64,000 nt of DNA from Beverwykella pulmonaria (Eukaryota > Ascomycota > Dothideomycetes > Pleosporales > Melanommataceae): contig BCHH01000006.1 in assembly GCA_001599595.1 (NCBI GenBank), positions 1,051,197 to 1,115,196 of the forward strand. The letters run 5' to 3'. The position numbers and the translations under genes are program-made. The notes under the pieces are model-generated. The model searched no databases. It was not told the DNA's origin and saw only the letters and a list, made by a program, of their open reading frames with translations. Shown here piece by piece: positions 31,586 to 42,303 of this stretch. Position 1 is the first letter of the stretch, and each line of letters opens with the position of its first letter.

Positions 31586-33539
31586 TCATAGCTTGACACC
31601 CCAGACTCCGCGTCCACCACAAACACCAACCCAGTCTCCGCCCTGCGCTGTCAATGCACTCTGTGGTGCCCAACTTATGTTGCCAACCTCGTAGTCGCAC
31701 CTCCAGCTTGCATAAGGACCCTTCTGGCCCATCGTTCCGCCGCTAGGTTGGGTGCCCGCACCACCGTTTGCGGGGACCGTGCTTGCTGGAGCAGGAGGTT
31801 GTGATCCACCATGCGCATCGCCGTTGATCACAGCGCCATTATGGGTGTGGAGCAGGTCCCAGATGAGGACAAGTGAGTCGTCGCCGCCGGACGCGAGCAT
31901 TCCTCGTCGAGAGGGATTCCACTCGATCGAGTTTACGGAGGCAGAGTGACCACGAAGCTCTAGCAAAGCTTGGCCTGGTTGCCGGACGTCGAGGATGCGG
32001 ATCACGGAGGAGTCGGCGGCAAAGGTTGCGAGGAGGTGCGAGTCGTGCGGGGAAGCGGCGAGACGGAGGAGAGGGGGCGCATAGGACATGGTCTGTTGAG
32101 CTTTCGTTGGAGATATACGACCACCTGGTGAGCCTGTTCAGATACATTAGAGAGTTCAGGGGTTAGGAGAGTGTTGTCTACTAACCTTGATTGGACCTGT
32201 CGCCAGGTGCTTTTTCTGAAGGTTCATAGATGATGGTGCTGTGTTCCAAACTTCGAAGATCGAACATTCGAACACTACCGTCGGCACCACAGCTCACAAA
32301 CACGTCGACACTTCCTGCACAGAAGCGTACATCGAAGACTTCCTTGTCATGTGCTATGAGTTGCGTCTTCGCCGTCAGGGTCGGTATGTCCCAAATTGTG
32401 CAGGTCGTGTCTATGCTCGAGGTTATGATAAGCTTCGGAGACATGGTGTTCCAGTCTAAGGATGTGAGAGGCGCGGTGTGCTCAGGGGTTTTGGAGTTGG
32501 AAAGGAGGGCCAAGGGCGTCAACTTTTGAGGTGGAGGATCTCGCGTGTTTACAGAGGAGGTTCGCGTTATCGTATTACTCATAGTCGAGCCGGCGGACTG
32601 GGGCAGGGACCAGAGCCGGAGGTGGTCGCCAGAGGTTGCGAGGAGGTCGGTAGACTGTTTCTGAGAGGAGGGGGGCTCCCAGAGTATTCGCGTGACTGGA
32701 TACGAGCATGTTGCTTCCGCGACGCGTGTGTATTCGAGGCCAAATTGAGGGGCGCCTGACGGAGAGGCATCTTGCGACGAAATCTGGGTGTCGAGGATTT
32801 GTATCTATACCAATGTGGTCAGCGCATAACTCGCTCAAGATGTTGCAAAAGGCGTACGAAATTGTGAGTGTCTTCGAGGTAGCTTCCAATAGCCATTTTC
32901 CCAGCGCTATTGCCACTTTGAATGTTCCATTTACACCAGTCAAATGCGTACACCCCCCACGGCGCCAGATAATTGCTGTTAGAGGGCAACCGGTCGCTAT
33001 CGTTGAAGTGGTTTCCACCGCCGAGAGCTTCGTCGGTCATGCTCGAGTTTGCACGCGGCCTGATGTCGGCCAAGCCCAGAGGAGAATTAGATGCCCCGCC
33101 GGAGGGCGTGGAAGGGTAGTATTTCTGGGCAGGGGTTCCAGCGTACTTTGGGTTTTCGGGGGTATGGGAGAAAGGAATGTACTTCTGCTCGGGACCCAGC
33201 CCAGCCGGACTCGACCGTGAGTAGGTATGCGACGAGGAATGTTGGGTCTGGTTCATGGTGTTGGTGCGCGTGGGCAGGGTGTACTGCTGCGCGTTGGTGT
33301 TAAGCTGCGGCATGGTAGGCACCGTCGATGGCGCTGTGTACGCGGCCGAGGGGCCAGGTCGCTGCTGGTGCTGCTGTTGCTGTTGGGAGCTGCTACCGGG
33401 CTGCAGACTACCTGGTACAGCAGGCGCAGAGGCGTTGCCGTATTGGGTGCTCTGAGGGGTCGCCTGGTGCAGGTTGATATTGGGCCCCCCCGCTGAGTAC
33501 GAATCGGGCGAGTTGTACATATGCTGTTGCTGTTGTTGT

Positions 33540-33577
<38 letters not shown>

Positions 33578-34027
33578 CTGCGCTGACGCCGAGGGCGGCT
33601 GGGAGGAGCCATGCTGGCCCATGGCGGCGGCAGAGGTCGATATATGGAGCTCTTCGGGGTTTCTGCCGAGGGTGGGCGCGCGACGGGGCGTGTCGAAGGC
33701 GTTGCTGCTCGATTGCGACGGGGCTCCAGGACCAGGCAGGCCGGAGGTGGTGGGAGGAGCGGTTTGGCCGCCCGAATGCATGCTGCCCGCCGAGTGCATG
33801 CTCTGCATGTTCTTGCTCTGGCTCTGGAGGCCTGGTGCGTTCCCGCTGCCAGGTAATAGTGCATCCGTGCCAGCGCTCGTGGTGCCTGATGTCGCGACAC
33901 GGAGGTTGCCCGTGGGCGCCCCAATTGAGCCCAAAGCTTGGGCAGCGTGGAAGATGCCCGCCGCGGGCGAGTTCTGCGCGTTCTGCTGCTGCGACTGCGG
34001 CTGCTGGTGGTGCGAGTGGAACGGCAT
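31586..34027 (-). CDS. DCAF7/HAN11-like WD40 protein with polyQ N-terminus
   Basis: Three exons join in phase: 34027..32858, 32804..32186 and 32133..31586, giving 778 residues. The N-terminal 350 or so residues are low-complexity Ser/Gln/Pro/Gly with an uninterrupted run of 19 Gln. From about residue 360 (LAPWGVYAFDWCKWN, GSYLEDTHNFIQILDTQ) the sequence is the conserved WD40 propeller of the DCAF7/TTG1/Ypl247c family. Repeats include LTSLDWN, TCTIWDI, VFDVRFC, SVRMFDLRS and VLIWDLL. Such proteins scaffold kinases or transcription factors. In fungi their role is little known. The ATG at 34025-34027 is the first in frame; the open frame upstream has only a GTG. Confidence 0.9.
33524..33580 (-). 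repeat. CAG/CAA microsatellite encoding polyglutamine
   Basis: Nineteen consecutive glutamine codons, mixed CAG and CAA, in the DCAF7-like gene. The mixing of codons should make the tract more stable than pure CAG. A second, shorter Gln-rich stretch lies near 33361-33390. Confidence 0.95.
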
Positions 34028-34293
34028 GGTGCCGTGAGGGAGGGCTGCTGCACCTGCGCGCGTGGGTTGCGGTGCGAGGAATGGCGGTCGGTCAGTGGGT
34101 TGGCAGCGACGACGACGGCCGTGTTTCGCAGCACCGCTCGACGTTGATTCTGCTTCGGCGTTGCCAGAGACCGGAGAGATGCCGAACCCCTCCACTCCAT
34201 TCCATCCCCCCTCCCCGCTCCCCCAGCCCTCTTTAAAAGCTGCCACGCCGCCGTCTCGCTCCTAGCCACCCCTACCGTCTCGTCCGCCGTCCC
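34028..34293. promoter_or_regulatory. shared divergent promoter, DCAF7-like and Cab4 genes
   Basis: Only 266 bp separate the ATGs of two diverging genes. The stretch is GC-rich with C-rich runs (CCATCCCCCCTCCCCGCTCC). No TATA box is evident. The two genes probably share one nucleosome-free region. Confidence 0.6.
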
Positions 34294-35628
34294 ATGCGCT
34301 GCTTTGGAGCACTTCGTCGGAGCTCCATCGCAATTGTAGCCATCAAGACGCCTCCACGCCCTCACGCCGTTGCACGACACTTCGCCGCCATGCCGCTGTC
34401 ACACAAGCACCTCCAGCGCGCCCTGCTGCTGCTCCCCCCCGCGCCGTCACCGCCGACCTATGCGGCCTTGAAGGCAGCCTATAACGCGCCGCTGTTTGCC
34501 GTCCTACGAGCTGTCGCCGGATCGCCTCGGAGGACGCAGGAGCCCGCCGTGCTGGAGATTGCGTTGCCGTGTCCTCATCTGTATGGACAGCTGGACGGCC
34601 CGAGAGGCCCCCTCTATGCAACTACCCAGCGCTTGGTTGCCGACCTCTACAAGCTCATATGCATCATCGCGGCGAAGGAGTCAATCGGCACGGAAGACGC
34701 AGAGGGCGTTGACGCCCGCGTCCTGTTGATCGCCTACCCACAGAACGGCAAGCTCGACCAGCCTACTCAAGAGGAGAGCGCCGAACAGGAATGGCAAGGC
34801 CCTGCCATTGAGCTGCACACGCTCGCCCGGAGCCCTAGATCATGGGACGCCGTATACTCGGTCGAATGCGAAGAGGGGGAGCGTCTTGTCCACAACTTCC
34901 TCTCCCTGTCTCCAGCTACGCCAGACATATCTAGAGTTCGGGGTGGCATAGTGCAGGTGGAATTGCCTGAACCGGCTGCGGTTTCTACCGAGCCTGCCCA
35001 TGCATTGACTAACCACCTCTCCGTGGCCGTCGGCGGGACTTTTGATCATCTCCACATTGGCCATAAACTGTTACTAACCATGTTCGCATTTGTTCTCGGA
35101 AGGAGGCCATGCACAGCTGTGGACCCCGTTCCGAGCTGCCTCACCATTGGCATTACGGGCGACGCCCTTCTAACGAACAAAAAGTACGCCGAGCATCTTG
35201 AGAGCTGGGAGCACCGCCAACAAGCGGTGCATAAGTTCCTCTCTTCGCTCATTTACTTCGGACACGCCAACGACCAAGGAATCCGCACCGTAGAAATAAC
35301 GGATCCCGGCCCCAATGGACATGCCGTCCACGTCACGTACCCCTTCCACTTGGTGGTCAAGTACGTGGAGATAGAGGACCCGTTTGGTCCCACCATCACC
35401 GATGAGTCCATCACCGCTCTCGTCATCTCGCTCGAGACACGGAGCGGCGGGGCTGCCGTCAACAGCAAGCGGGCTGAGAAGGGCTGGAGCTCGCTGGACG
35501 TGTTCGAGGTGGCTGTCCTCGATGCCAGCGAGGAGGAAACCATGGACGAGACGTTTCAGAGTAAGTTGAGCAGCACAGAAATTCGGCGCATGCGAAGTGA
35601 GCAGGCCGCGTCCAAGGCCAATGCCTAA
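34294..35628 (+). CDS. CAB4: phosphopantetheine adenylyltransferase (Cab4-like)
   Basis: A single-exon protein of 444 residues for the fourth step of coenzyme A synthesis: 4'-phosphopantetheine + ATP to dephospho-CoA + PPi. The nucleotidyltransferase motif is GGTFDHLHIGHK (about residues 247-258), with the T/HxGH signature. The C-terminal KLSSTEIRRMRSEQ fits the ISSTxxR motif. The enzyme family in fungi carries a long N-terminal extension, as here. The first ATG (34294) gives a basic, Ser/Arg-rich start (MRCFGALRRSSIAIVAIKTP) that could be a mitochondrial targeting sequence. A second ATG at 34390 (MPLSHKHLQRALLLL) would give the cytosolic form. Which is used cannot be told from sequence. Confidence 0.88.
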   Translation: MRCFGALRRSSIAIVAIKTPPRPHAVARHFAAMPLSHKHLQRALLLLPPAPSPPTYAALKAAYNAPLFAVLRAVAGSPRRTQEPAVLEIALPCPHLYGQLDGPRGPLYATTQRLVADLYKLICIIAAKESIGTEDAEGVDARVLLIAYPQNGKLDQPTQEESAEQEWQGPAIELHTLARSPRSWDAVYSVECEEGERLVHNFLSLSPATPDISRVRGGIVQVELPEPAAVSTEPAHALTNHLSVAVGGTFDHLHIGHKLLLTMFAFVLGRRPCTAVDPVPSCLTIGITGDALLTNKKYAEHLESWEHRQQAVHKFLSSLIYFGHANDQGIRTVEITDPGPNGHAVHVTYPFHLVVKYVEIEDPFGPTITDESITALVISLETRSGGAAVNSKRAEKGWSSLDVFEVAVLDASEEETMDETFQSKLSSTEIRRMRSEQAASKANA

Positions 35629-37211
35629 TGTATGCCCGGCGGTGTATCGACGGCAGTCGTAGCTGCCGTGCTCGCCTTTGTTCCAGAAGATGAGACACGA
35701 TCAGGATGATATTGTCGAGTAGGTTGTTGTGGGGTTAGAAATCTGAGAGGTGAACCCGGCTGTACGACGTTTTCTCCATTCCGAGGGGAACAACGGGGTC
35801 CTTTTCAACGGGCCAGTTTCAGAAGTGTGCAACCGTCCAGCTGGCAGATAGAGTAGGGCTTGGTAGGGTTACGTTATCCTTGTGTCCTCGACCTCTACCC
35901 GCGTCTGCTCCACCGTCCTACGAGTTCGCCTCGGAGGCGACGACGTGGACACGTGGTAGAGTACGAGAGATGGTCTAGGGCCTGATTGTGTACAACCATG
36001 CACCGTGTGCCATCAAGCCACACTACAATCAACCGCCCACGTATTTGCATGATGCGCCGTATAAGCGTAGGGCTTGGACGACGCGTGGGCGGAGTACGGC
36101 GGTAGTGGGATGGCGTCAGTTGGTCAAGATCGCGTTGAAATGGACCGAGCAAGATGACTGCAGCAAGGCACATAGCGATCCTTCACTGCGGAATGCTGCT
36201 GCCAACAAGGCGAGGCATGAGAGCGGGGACAGACAATCATGGGCAGACCAAGGGTCGGGCGAAGATAGGATTATTAGATGCAGGCAATCAGCACAGCAAA
36301 GCGCGTGCCCTTCCCTTGGGGCAAACAACCACGCTGTGCACCCATACTGTAATAACAACGGAGTTTACACCTAGGCAAACCATGCTCTCATGCTACACGT
36401 TTCAGCCCTCTAGGGTTACGGCCCAGTGTCGTCACATTTTGCCCGCGGCGCTGCTGGTGGGGAGACGCAAACCCAAGCGCACGGCAGTCGGAATGGACAT
36501 CACCACACCGTCGAGTCGTCCAAGGCCGATTGGAGACCCAGACGCTTGTTGGGCTGCAGCTTGCTTCGCTGGCAACGCATCGCGCCGCTCTGGGGTCGAA
36601 TGTGTCTGATTCGAGGTCTGCGGCGGCATGTGGGGAGCGGCGACTGTAGCTCAAATCAGAGGGCGCCATCCTAAACCCACCCTGGACGCATATCTGCGGT
36701 GCCGGGCAATGATCGAGGTGGTTTCCTTCGGGAGGAACCTTTCTTACAAGCCCGCATACTGTCAGTGGTCATGTGAGCTGTTAACTGAATACCGCCTAGC
36801 CACCCCGTTCCCATAGGCTGCTAGACATCTGGGATATGCGGACGTGCAGCGTTTCCTGGTCTAAAAGCGCATCCACAGGCCCTCACACCTTCAATCAACG
36901 CTTAGCTGACCGCTGGACGACGAGGTCATGCTACAGCCCGCAGCTCCGTTTGCTCCAGGGCTTTTATTCCTCCTACTGTGCCCCCTCTACGCCCGCAAGC
37001 CCCCACTGAGCATTGCAATCCGTCAACTCGAGCACCGCGCCGCCAGCTGAGCCCGCCACGATCACAGTCCTTCCCGCCCGGCCCGTTCCATCTGTCCAGC
37101 ACCGACGTTCGAGCCGCTGCGCGGATCACTGGCAATCCATTTTAAAAGTCGACATCCCGCCCGCAAGTCTGTTTTGTTTTATCCGGCGGTAAATGGTTCC
37201 CTAGTCCCGCA
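35629..37211. other. gene-free, GC-rich interval
   Basis: About 1.6 kb between two plus-strand genes. Several open frames on both strands reflect high GC content rather than genes; none has a recognisable domain. Confidence 0.5.
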
Positions 37212-38821
37212 ATGGGCATCCTCAATCTGTCCAACGAACTCCTTCGTGAGATACTCGACCACATTGAATCCGACCCAGAAAAACTCATCAGTCTCGACCG
37301 CCGTGCCTATCTCTCGCAGGAGAGCTTCAAGCCTACGCCTCCACCGGACCGAGACCAGGCCCAGACCATTGCGAGCTTCCGGCTCACGTGCAAGAGGTTC
37401 TCTGACCTCGGCGCACTCCATCAATTTGCTCGGGTCACTACTAGATTCTCGAGGAAAGGACTGAAACGCCTGGAGAATATCGCCGGCCAGGAGCACCTTG
37501 CGAAGCATGTCAAGAAGTTCAGCTACATGGTCCCCTTCTTCTACGTTGAAGGTTCTATTTTCCTTTCCTTTCTTTTCCTGTTCTGGAAAGTGCACGCATG
37601 ACTAACGAGGTCATAGGACGAGAGCGTGTGCGCGAACTTCTGCCCAATCTCGGGGAGAGCTTGGGTGCCCTGGATGTCAGACACTTTGTGCGCAAAGTGA
37701 ACGAGCAAAGAGAGATTGTGGACACGCAGGAGGACGCTCGCGTTTTGGAGAAGGCCTGTTCGGCCTTCACATCCCTACAACACGTGCAAATCCTCCGATT
37801 GCAAGACCAGGAGGATGGACAGCTCATCTCTTACATTCGGCAGCACGACCAACTCCACCGGCTGGTCGAGCTGAAGTGGCCTCCGGCCTGCTCGCATTCC
37901 ACCAAAACAATTGGGGCGGCGCTTCTCAAATCTAGGTCGCCATGTTCCCGTTTCTCATCGCCTATGCTGAGCCCCCAAATCGCCCTAGGCGCCGCAACCG
38001 ACCCACCTAACACGTTGAACGTACTTGCAGAACGATTGACCTGTCTCGAGCTGCACTTCGACGACCCCACAGATCTAGATAATCGGATGAGGGAATTAGC
38101 GACCCTGTCAAAAGTGGTCTTCAACGCAGCCAAGAACATGCAGGCGGTACACATCGGATTTCCCTCACACCATCCGCTGAGCTTAAAGCTAGAAGAGATA
38201 TTTCACCACGTCAAATGGGAGAAGCTGCTTGCATTTGGAATACAAGGATGGAGACTTGATGCAGATGAAATCATCGGCTTGGCCCAGCGACACCGAGAAC
38301 GACTCCGTGGTCTAAGATTAAGAGATGTCGTTTTGAAGGAAGGCAGCCGGTGGAAAGACATATTGGCTTTTCTTCGAGACAATATGAAACGACTAGATTG
38401 GGTGAGCCTGCGGAGGATTGACTACGAGCAGCACTTCGACGAACAACTAGTGCTCGGTGCCGAAGTCCCTGACGATTACCTTATCGGGAGTGACAGCGAC
38501 TACGAAAGCGACGAGTGGGATCCCCACGGAGAGGAAGAAGACGATATCCCCGATAACCACGTCGATGATGAAGATAGTGATGGTTCAGCAGATGACTTTA
38601 ATTCGGAAGCCGGCACAGATGAACCGGAGCAAGGTGGCAATCTGCATTTCCCACCACTCTCCCCAGATACACCAGCTTCAGCGTCATGGTGCAACTGCAG
38701 CACTCATGCAGACAGTGCAGAGGCATTAGGGGATAATGGTGTCCTGGTGACTATTCCGCAGCGAAAATTCTGGGAGAAGTGGGTGGTAAGGAAGTGTACG
38801 GAGCATACTACCCATAAGTGA
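37212..38821 (+). CDS. F-box-like protein with acidic C-terminus
   Basis: Two exons, 37212..37551 and 37617..38821, join in phase across a 65-bp intron (branch CTAAC) and give 514 residues. The N-terminus ILNLSNELLREILDHIESDP is an F-box-like helix. SFRLTCKRFSDLG (about residues 56-68) is the second conserved part. The middle has irregular leucine-rich segments (LTCLELHFDDPTDL, LRGLRLRDVVLKEGSRW) as in fungal F-box proteins with degenerate LRRs. The region at about residues 420-470 is strongly acidic (DSDYESDEWDPHGEEEDD). The substrate is unknown. A likely role is as an SCF adaptor. Confidence 0.8.
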
Positions 38822-40528
38822 GGGTTCTGCAAAATACACCCACCCAGATTCCAGGCACACTACTTCCTCGTCATTGCTTCTTCCGAATTTGTCCAACAAT
38901 CATACAGCATTACCCCGCCCGATATCTTCGTCGGCGGACCACCATGTCTGCTCGACATGTCACAAACATCAGCGAACGCGCGGGCGGCACATTTTAGCCT
39001 ATCCTTCAGTCAACCCCACAGCCATGCAGCTGCAATGCTGGCGCGCAGACTCGGCGCTTCTGCACTCCAACTCATATCGATACGGACTGCGGACTGCGGA
39101 CTGCAGACTCTCACACAACGGATCATAATTCGGCATCGGACCGCTTACTTAGCATTATCTACCGGCCACCTCGACGACGCAACTTGCTCACCGCCCCATC
39201 ATCAAGGAGCCTGTTTTGACTTGCATTTTCGCGGATATTGCTCCTCTAGTTGTCTCGATATGAGCTGTCACCCGGCTCGCGGTCTCGCTTTGAACTTTCC
39301 CCGTTAGCTGCATGAGTCCGGCGCATAACATATTATTGCTTGCCTTTTTTCCTTCGAGTCCGTTTTCTGGGCGTCCGCATACGGATCTCCACGCATCTAT
39401 TCCGCATGGGGTAGCGGGGTCTTGGAGAACTTCTCTTCTCTGTTGGTCCTTTTTTCTTTTTTTTTCCGGTTCGGGGCGTATCGGGATGACTGCCTGCATG
39501 AGAGCGGGCCGATTATCGTATTACACTATGTCTTTGCAGCACGCGGGTGGACAATTTTGCTTGATCGCATATAGACCATACTCACACCTAGCATATTCAC
39601 GCATAACGCCCGTAAAGATGTAACGCAGCGCTTTAACTTTTCTCATATCTTTCTCAATCCGTCTCTTTTTAATCCTTCTTGTTTGTCTCTTCGGGCGTTC
39701 TTTGTTTTCCTTTGCTTCATCATACGTATTTTGGTAGCAGCAAAACAACGTTCACATTCTCCACTCCTACAGGATCAAAATTCTAAACACACTCTCGTCA
39801 AGTTTCTATGTCCAATTATACGCAAACTCTCGCATAAGTCACGTGTCGGGAACCTTTCTTTGGCAGACCACTACGTATTTAGTACCACACGAGAACGTCG
39901 TCCAGACTTAATTTTGTCACATCCCAGCGCCGCGCCACGCACCTATATAGCGAAGGCCATCACTTATCTTCTTATTAGCAGCCCCATTGTAGCGACCAAC
40001 GCAGCCACATGCTCTGACTTGTCCTTATGCACGATCGTGTGTCAAACATCCTTCTTCAACTATCTCATCCTGCACTTAGATGCGCATGCACATTATAACA
40101 GCAGCTGAACCTTCATTCTGGGGTTCTGATATAGCCATAGCTTGGATTCCGGCTGTTTCAAGTTTCAGGATCGCCGGTATATGCATCCTTAGATAGATGG
40201 AAGGCGAAGAGAACTTTGAAACACGTGCATGGAGTAAGCTGCGCTCGGTATTCGGGGCAAGGATAACCTGGCGAGATATTGGAGCTGAATGCATGGAGAC
40301 TTGTATGGTTTTGTTATGGCGGAAGATGAGAGCCGGGTTGGTCGACTCTACCAAACCTCGGCAACCCCACTAACTGAACGTCGATATCCCGCACCAATAT
40401 GCACCAATCATATCGCATCCTAACCTCTCTTCCACTTCCTCCTCTTAGCTTTAAACGTTGTCTCTAGTTCCTTTCAATTATAAAAATCATAAAATAAAAA
40501 CTTATTCATTCGCAAATCGTGCTGAACC
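38822..40528. other. gene-free interval
   Basis: About 1.7 kb. A long T/C-rich run near 39440-39470 and another at 39650-39720 are present. Frames of up to 141 codons have no domain. The right end is the promoter of the quinone oxidoreductase gene. Confidence 0.5.
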
Positions 40529-41811
40529 ATGAAGGCCGTCCTAATCGACTCCTTTGTCACAGTACGCCACGCCCTCAACCCCTCAGGTTTACCCCTTCCT
40601 AACGCTAATTGCAGAACCTCGCCCATCTTCAAGTCAAAGATGTACCCTCTCCCCAACCAAAAGGCCCGCGCGATATCGTAGTAAAAATCACCCATGCCGC
40701 CGTAACACACGTCGACATGCTCTACGCTCAGGGTCTACATCAGAATAACAAGCGGCACGTGCAGCCCCCCTTCATCCTTGGGACGGAATATGCAGGCATC
40801 GTTGTCTCTTCACCGCCGGATTCGGAGTTTAGACCTGGGATGAGAGTGTTTGGTGGGGGTCTGGGGAGCTTTGCGGAAGAGATTGTGGTTGATGAACGGG
40901 GTTTGAGGAGGGTGCCGGAGGTGTGGAAAAATGAAGAGGCGTGTGCGGTGGGCGCGTCGGGAGCGATTAGTTGGGGGGCGTTGATTGGTGTTGCAGGGTT
41001 GAAGAGGGGGGAAACGGTACTGGTTCTTGGGGCGAGTGGAGGATTGGGTGTCATGGCGGTGCAGATTGGCAAGGCTGTTGGTGCAAGGGTTATTGCTGTT
41101 GTAGGGGATGAGGAGAAGGCGGAGATGGTGAGAAGGGTGGGTGCGGATGAGGTGGTTAATTATAGGGAGAGCGGGTGGGAGGAGAGGGTTAGGGGGTTTA
41201 CGAAGGGGGGAAGGGGCGTGGAGGTTGTTTATGATGGGATTGGTGCCGGTGAGTGGTCTTCCCATCATTCTGGGGGTGGGGAAGTGGAGAAGAGGCAAGT
41301 TTCAGGATTGGGCTGATTTGAACAGTTGAGAGTAGTTTGAAGTGTCTAAGGTATAGGGGGAGGGTCGTGATTGTGGGGTTCGCTGCGAGAGGGGGGAAAA
41401 TGGAGGAAGTGAGAGCAAACAGAATTCTGCTGAAGTCAGCTATGGTATGTCCTCCGTTCTACCTCCGTCTCCCATATACTGACCATCGATTCAGGTCCAC
41501 GGCTACGTTAGTCTACTTTCCCCTCCCTTCCACCCCTTAGCACATTGATCATACTCATATGCTCATAGAGATTCGGCGAAGATGGAAGACATGATCCGCA
41601 AAGAACTCAAGACGTGTGGAATGGGTTCATGCAGTTGGTAGAAGCTGGGAGTATCAAACCGGTCATCTATAAGGAGGATTATAGGGGGTTGGAAGCTGTG
41701 CCCCGTGCGTTGGATGACTTAAGGACGCATAAGGCTTGGGGAAGGGCTGTATTAAAGATTAATAAGGAGGTAGAGGGTAGAGAGAAGGCTGAACAGAGAG
41801 CAAAGCTATGA
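40529..41811 (+). CDS. zinc-independent quinone oxidoreductase (MDR superfamily)
   Basis: Five exons join in phase: 40529..40561, 40615..41248, 41326..41444, 41495..41506 and 41569..41811, giving 346 residues. The N-terminus MKAVLIDSFVT and the nucleotide-binding motif VLVLGASGGLGVMAVQIGKA (AxxGxxG type) are those of NADPH-dependent quinone or crotonyl-type reductases. ILGTEYAGIVV and YDGIGAVESSLKCLRYRGRV are further family blocks. There is no Zn-binding cysteine cluster. The fourth exon is only 12 bp (VHGY). It is needed to link SAM to RFGEDG. Introns are 53, 77, 50 and 62 bp, all GT-AG. It would be cytosolic, using NADPH for one- or two-electron reduction of quinones or enones. Confidence 0.85.
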
Positions 41812-42303
41812 TAGCGCAAACTCATCGGCTTGTAAAACATCTCTGCTTCTACCGAGAAGCGACAGCATGTGGTAGGATAATGTAACGCTAACAGACCAGA
41901 TTCCGTATATTGATGACCCATTTCTGGAAGAGAATTTGCCTTTTAATAACGGTCTGGAGTGATAATTCGGGACTTGTTTCTCCCATATGCCAAGACTTCC
42001 ACCTAGCGCAATGCACGGACCCGCTCACTAGGTCGTTCCTTTGAGGCTCACCTTTGATACCCTCACTTTTAAGTAATAACAACCCCCGACGCCCACGCAT
42101 ACTCGGCACCTCCTTCATCTTTTTCCCACCGTTTTGTACCTCGTCGCAGCCCAGCACGCGGTCTGGGCCGCTCACCGAGAATCTAAGCCTGCTGCGCGAG
42201 CGAGCTTACCTCCGCATCTCCTTCCCCGACACGGTTGCGGAGCCAACTCCCTCGAACCTCCCTCTACACCCTACTCAACCTCCACCACCACACAACCGCC
42301 ACA
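41812..42303. promoter_or_regulatory. promoter and leader of the Spt5 gene
   Basis: About 490 bp. The last 200 bp are C-rich with few G (CCTCCACCACCACACAACCG just before the ATG), a common pattern of highly expressed fungal leaders. No coding frame is supported. Confidence 0.5.

Noticed and set aside
33474..34037. Plus-strand frame with a poly-cysteine run
   Set aside because: The Cys run is the reverse complement reading of the polyQ codons.
33253..34380. 375-codon minus-strand frame overlapping the WD40 gene's first exon
   Set aside because: It is an Arg/Ser/Pro-rich shadow of the GC-rich, low-complexity coding sequence in another frame.
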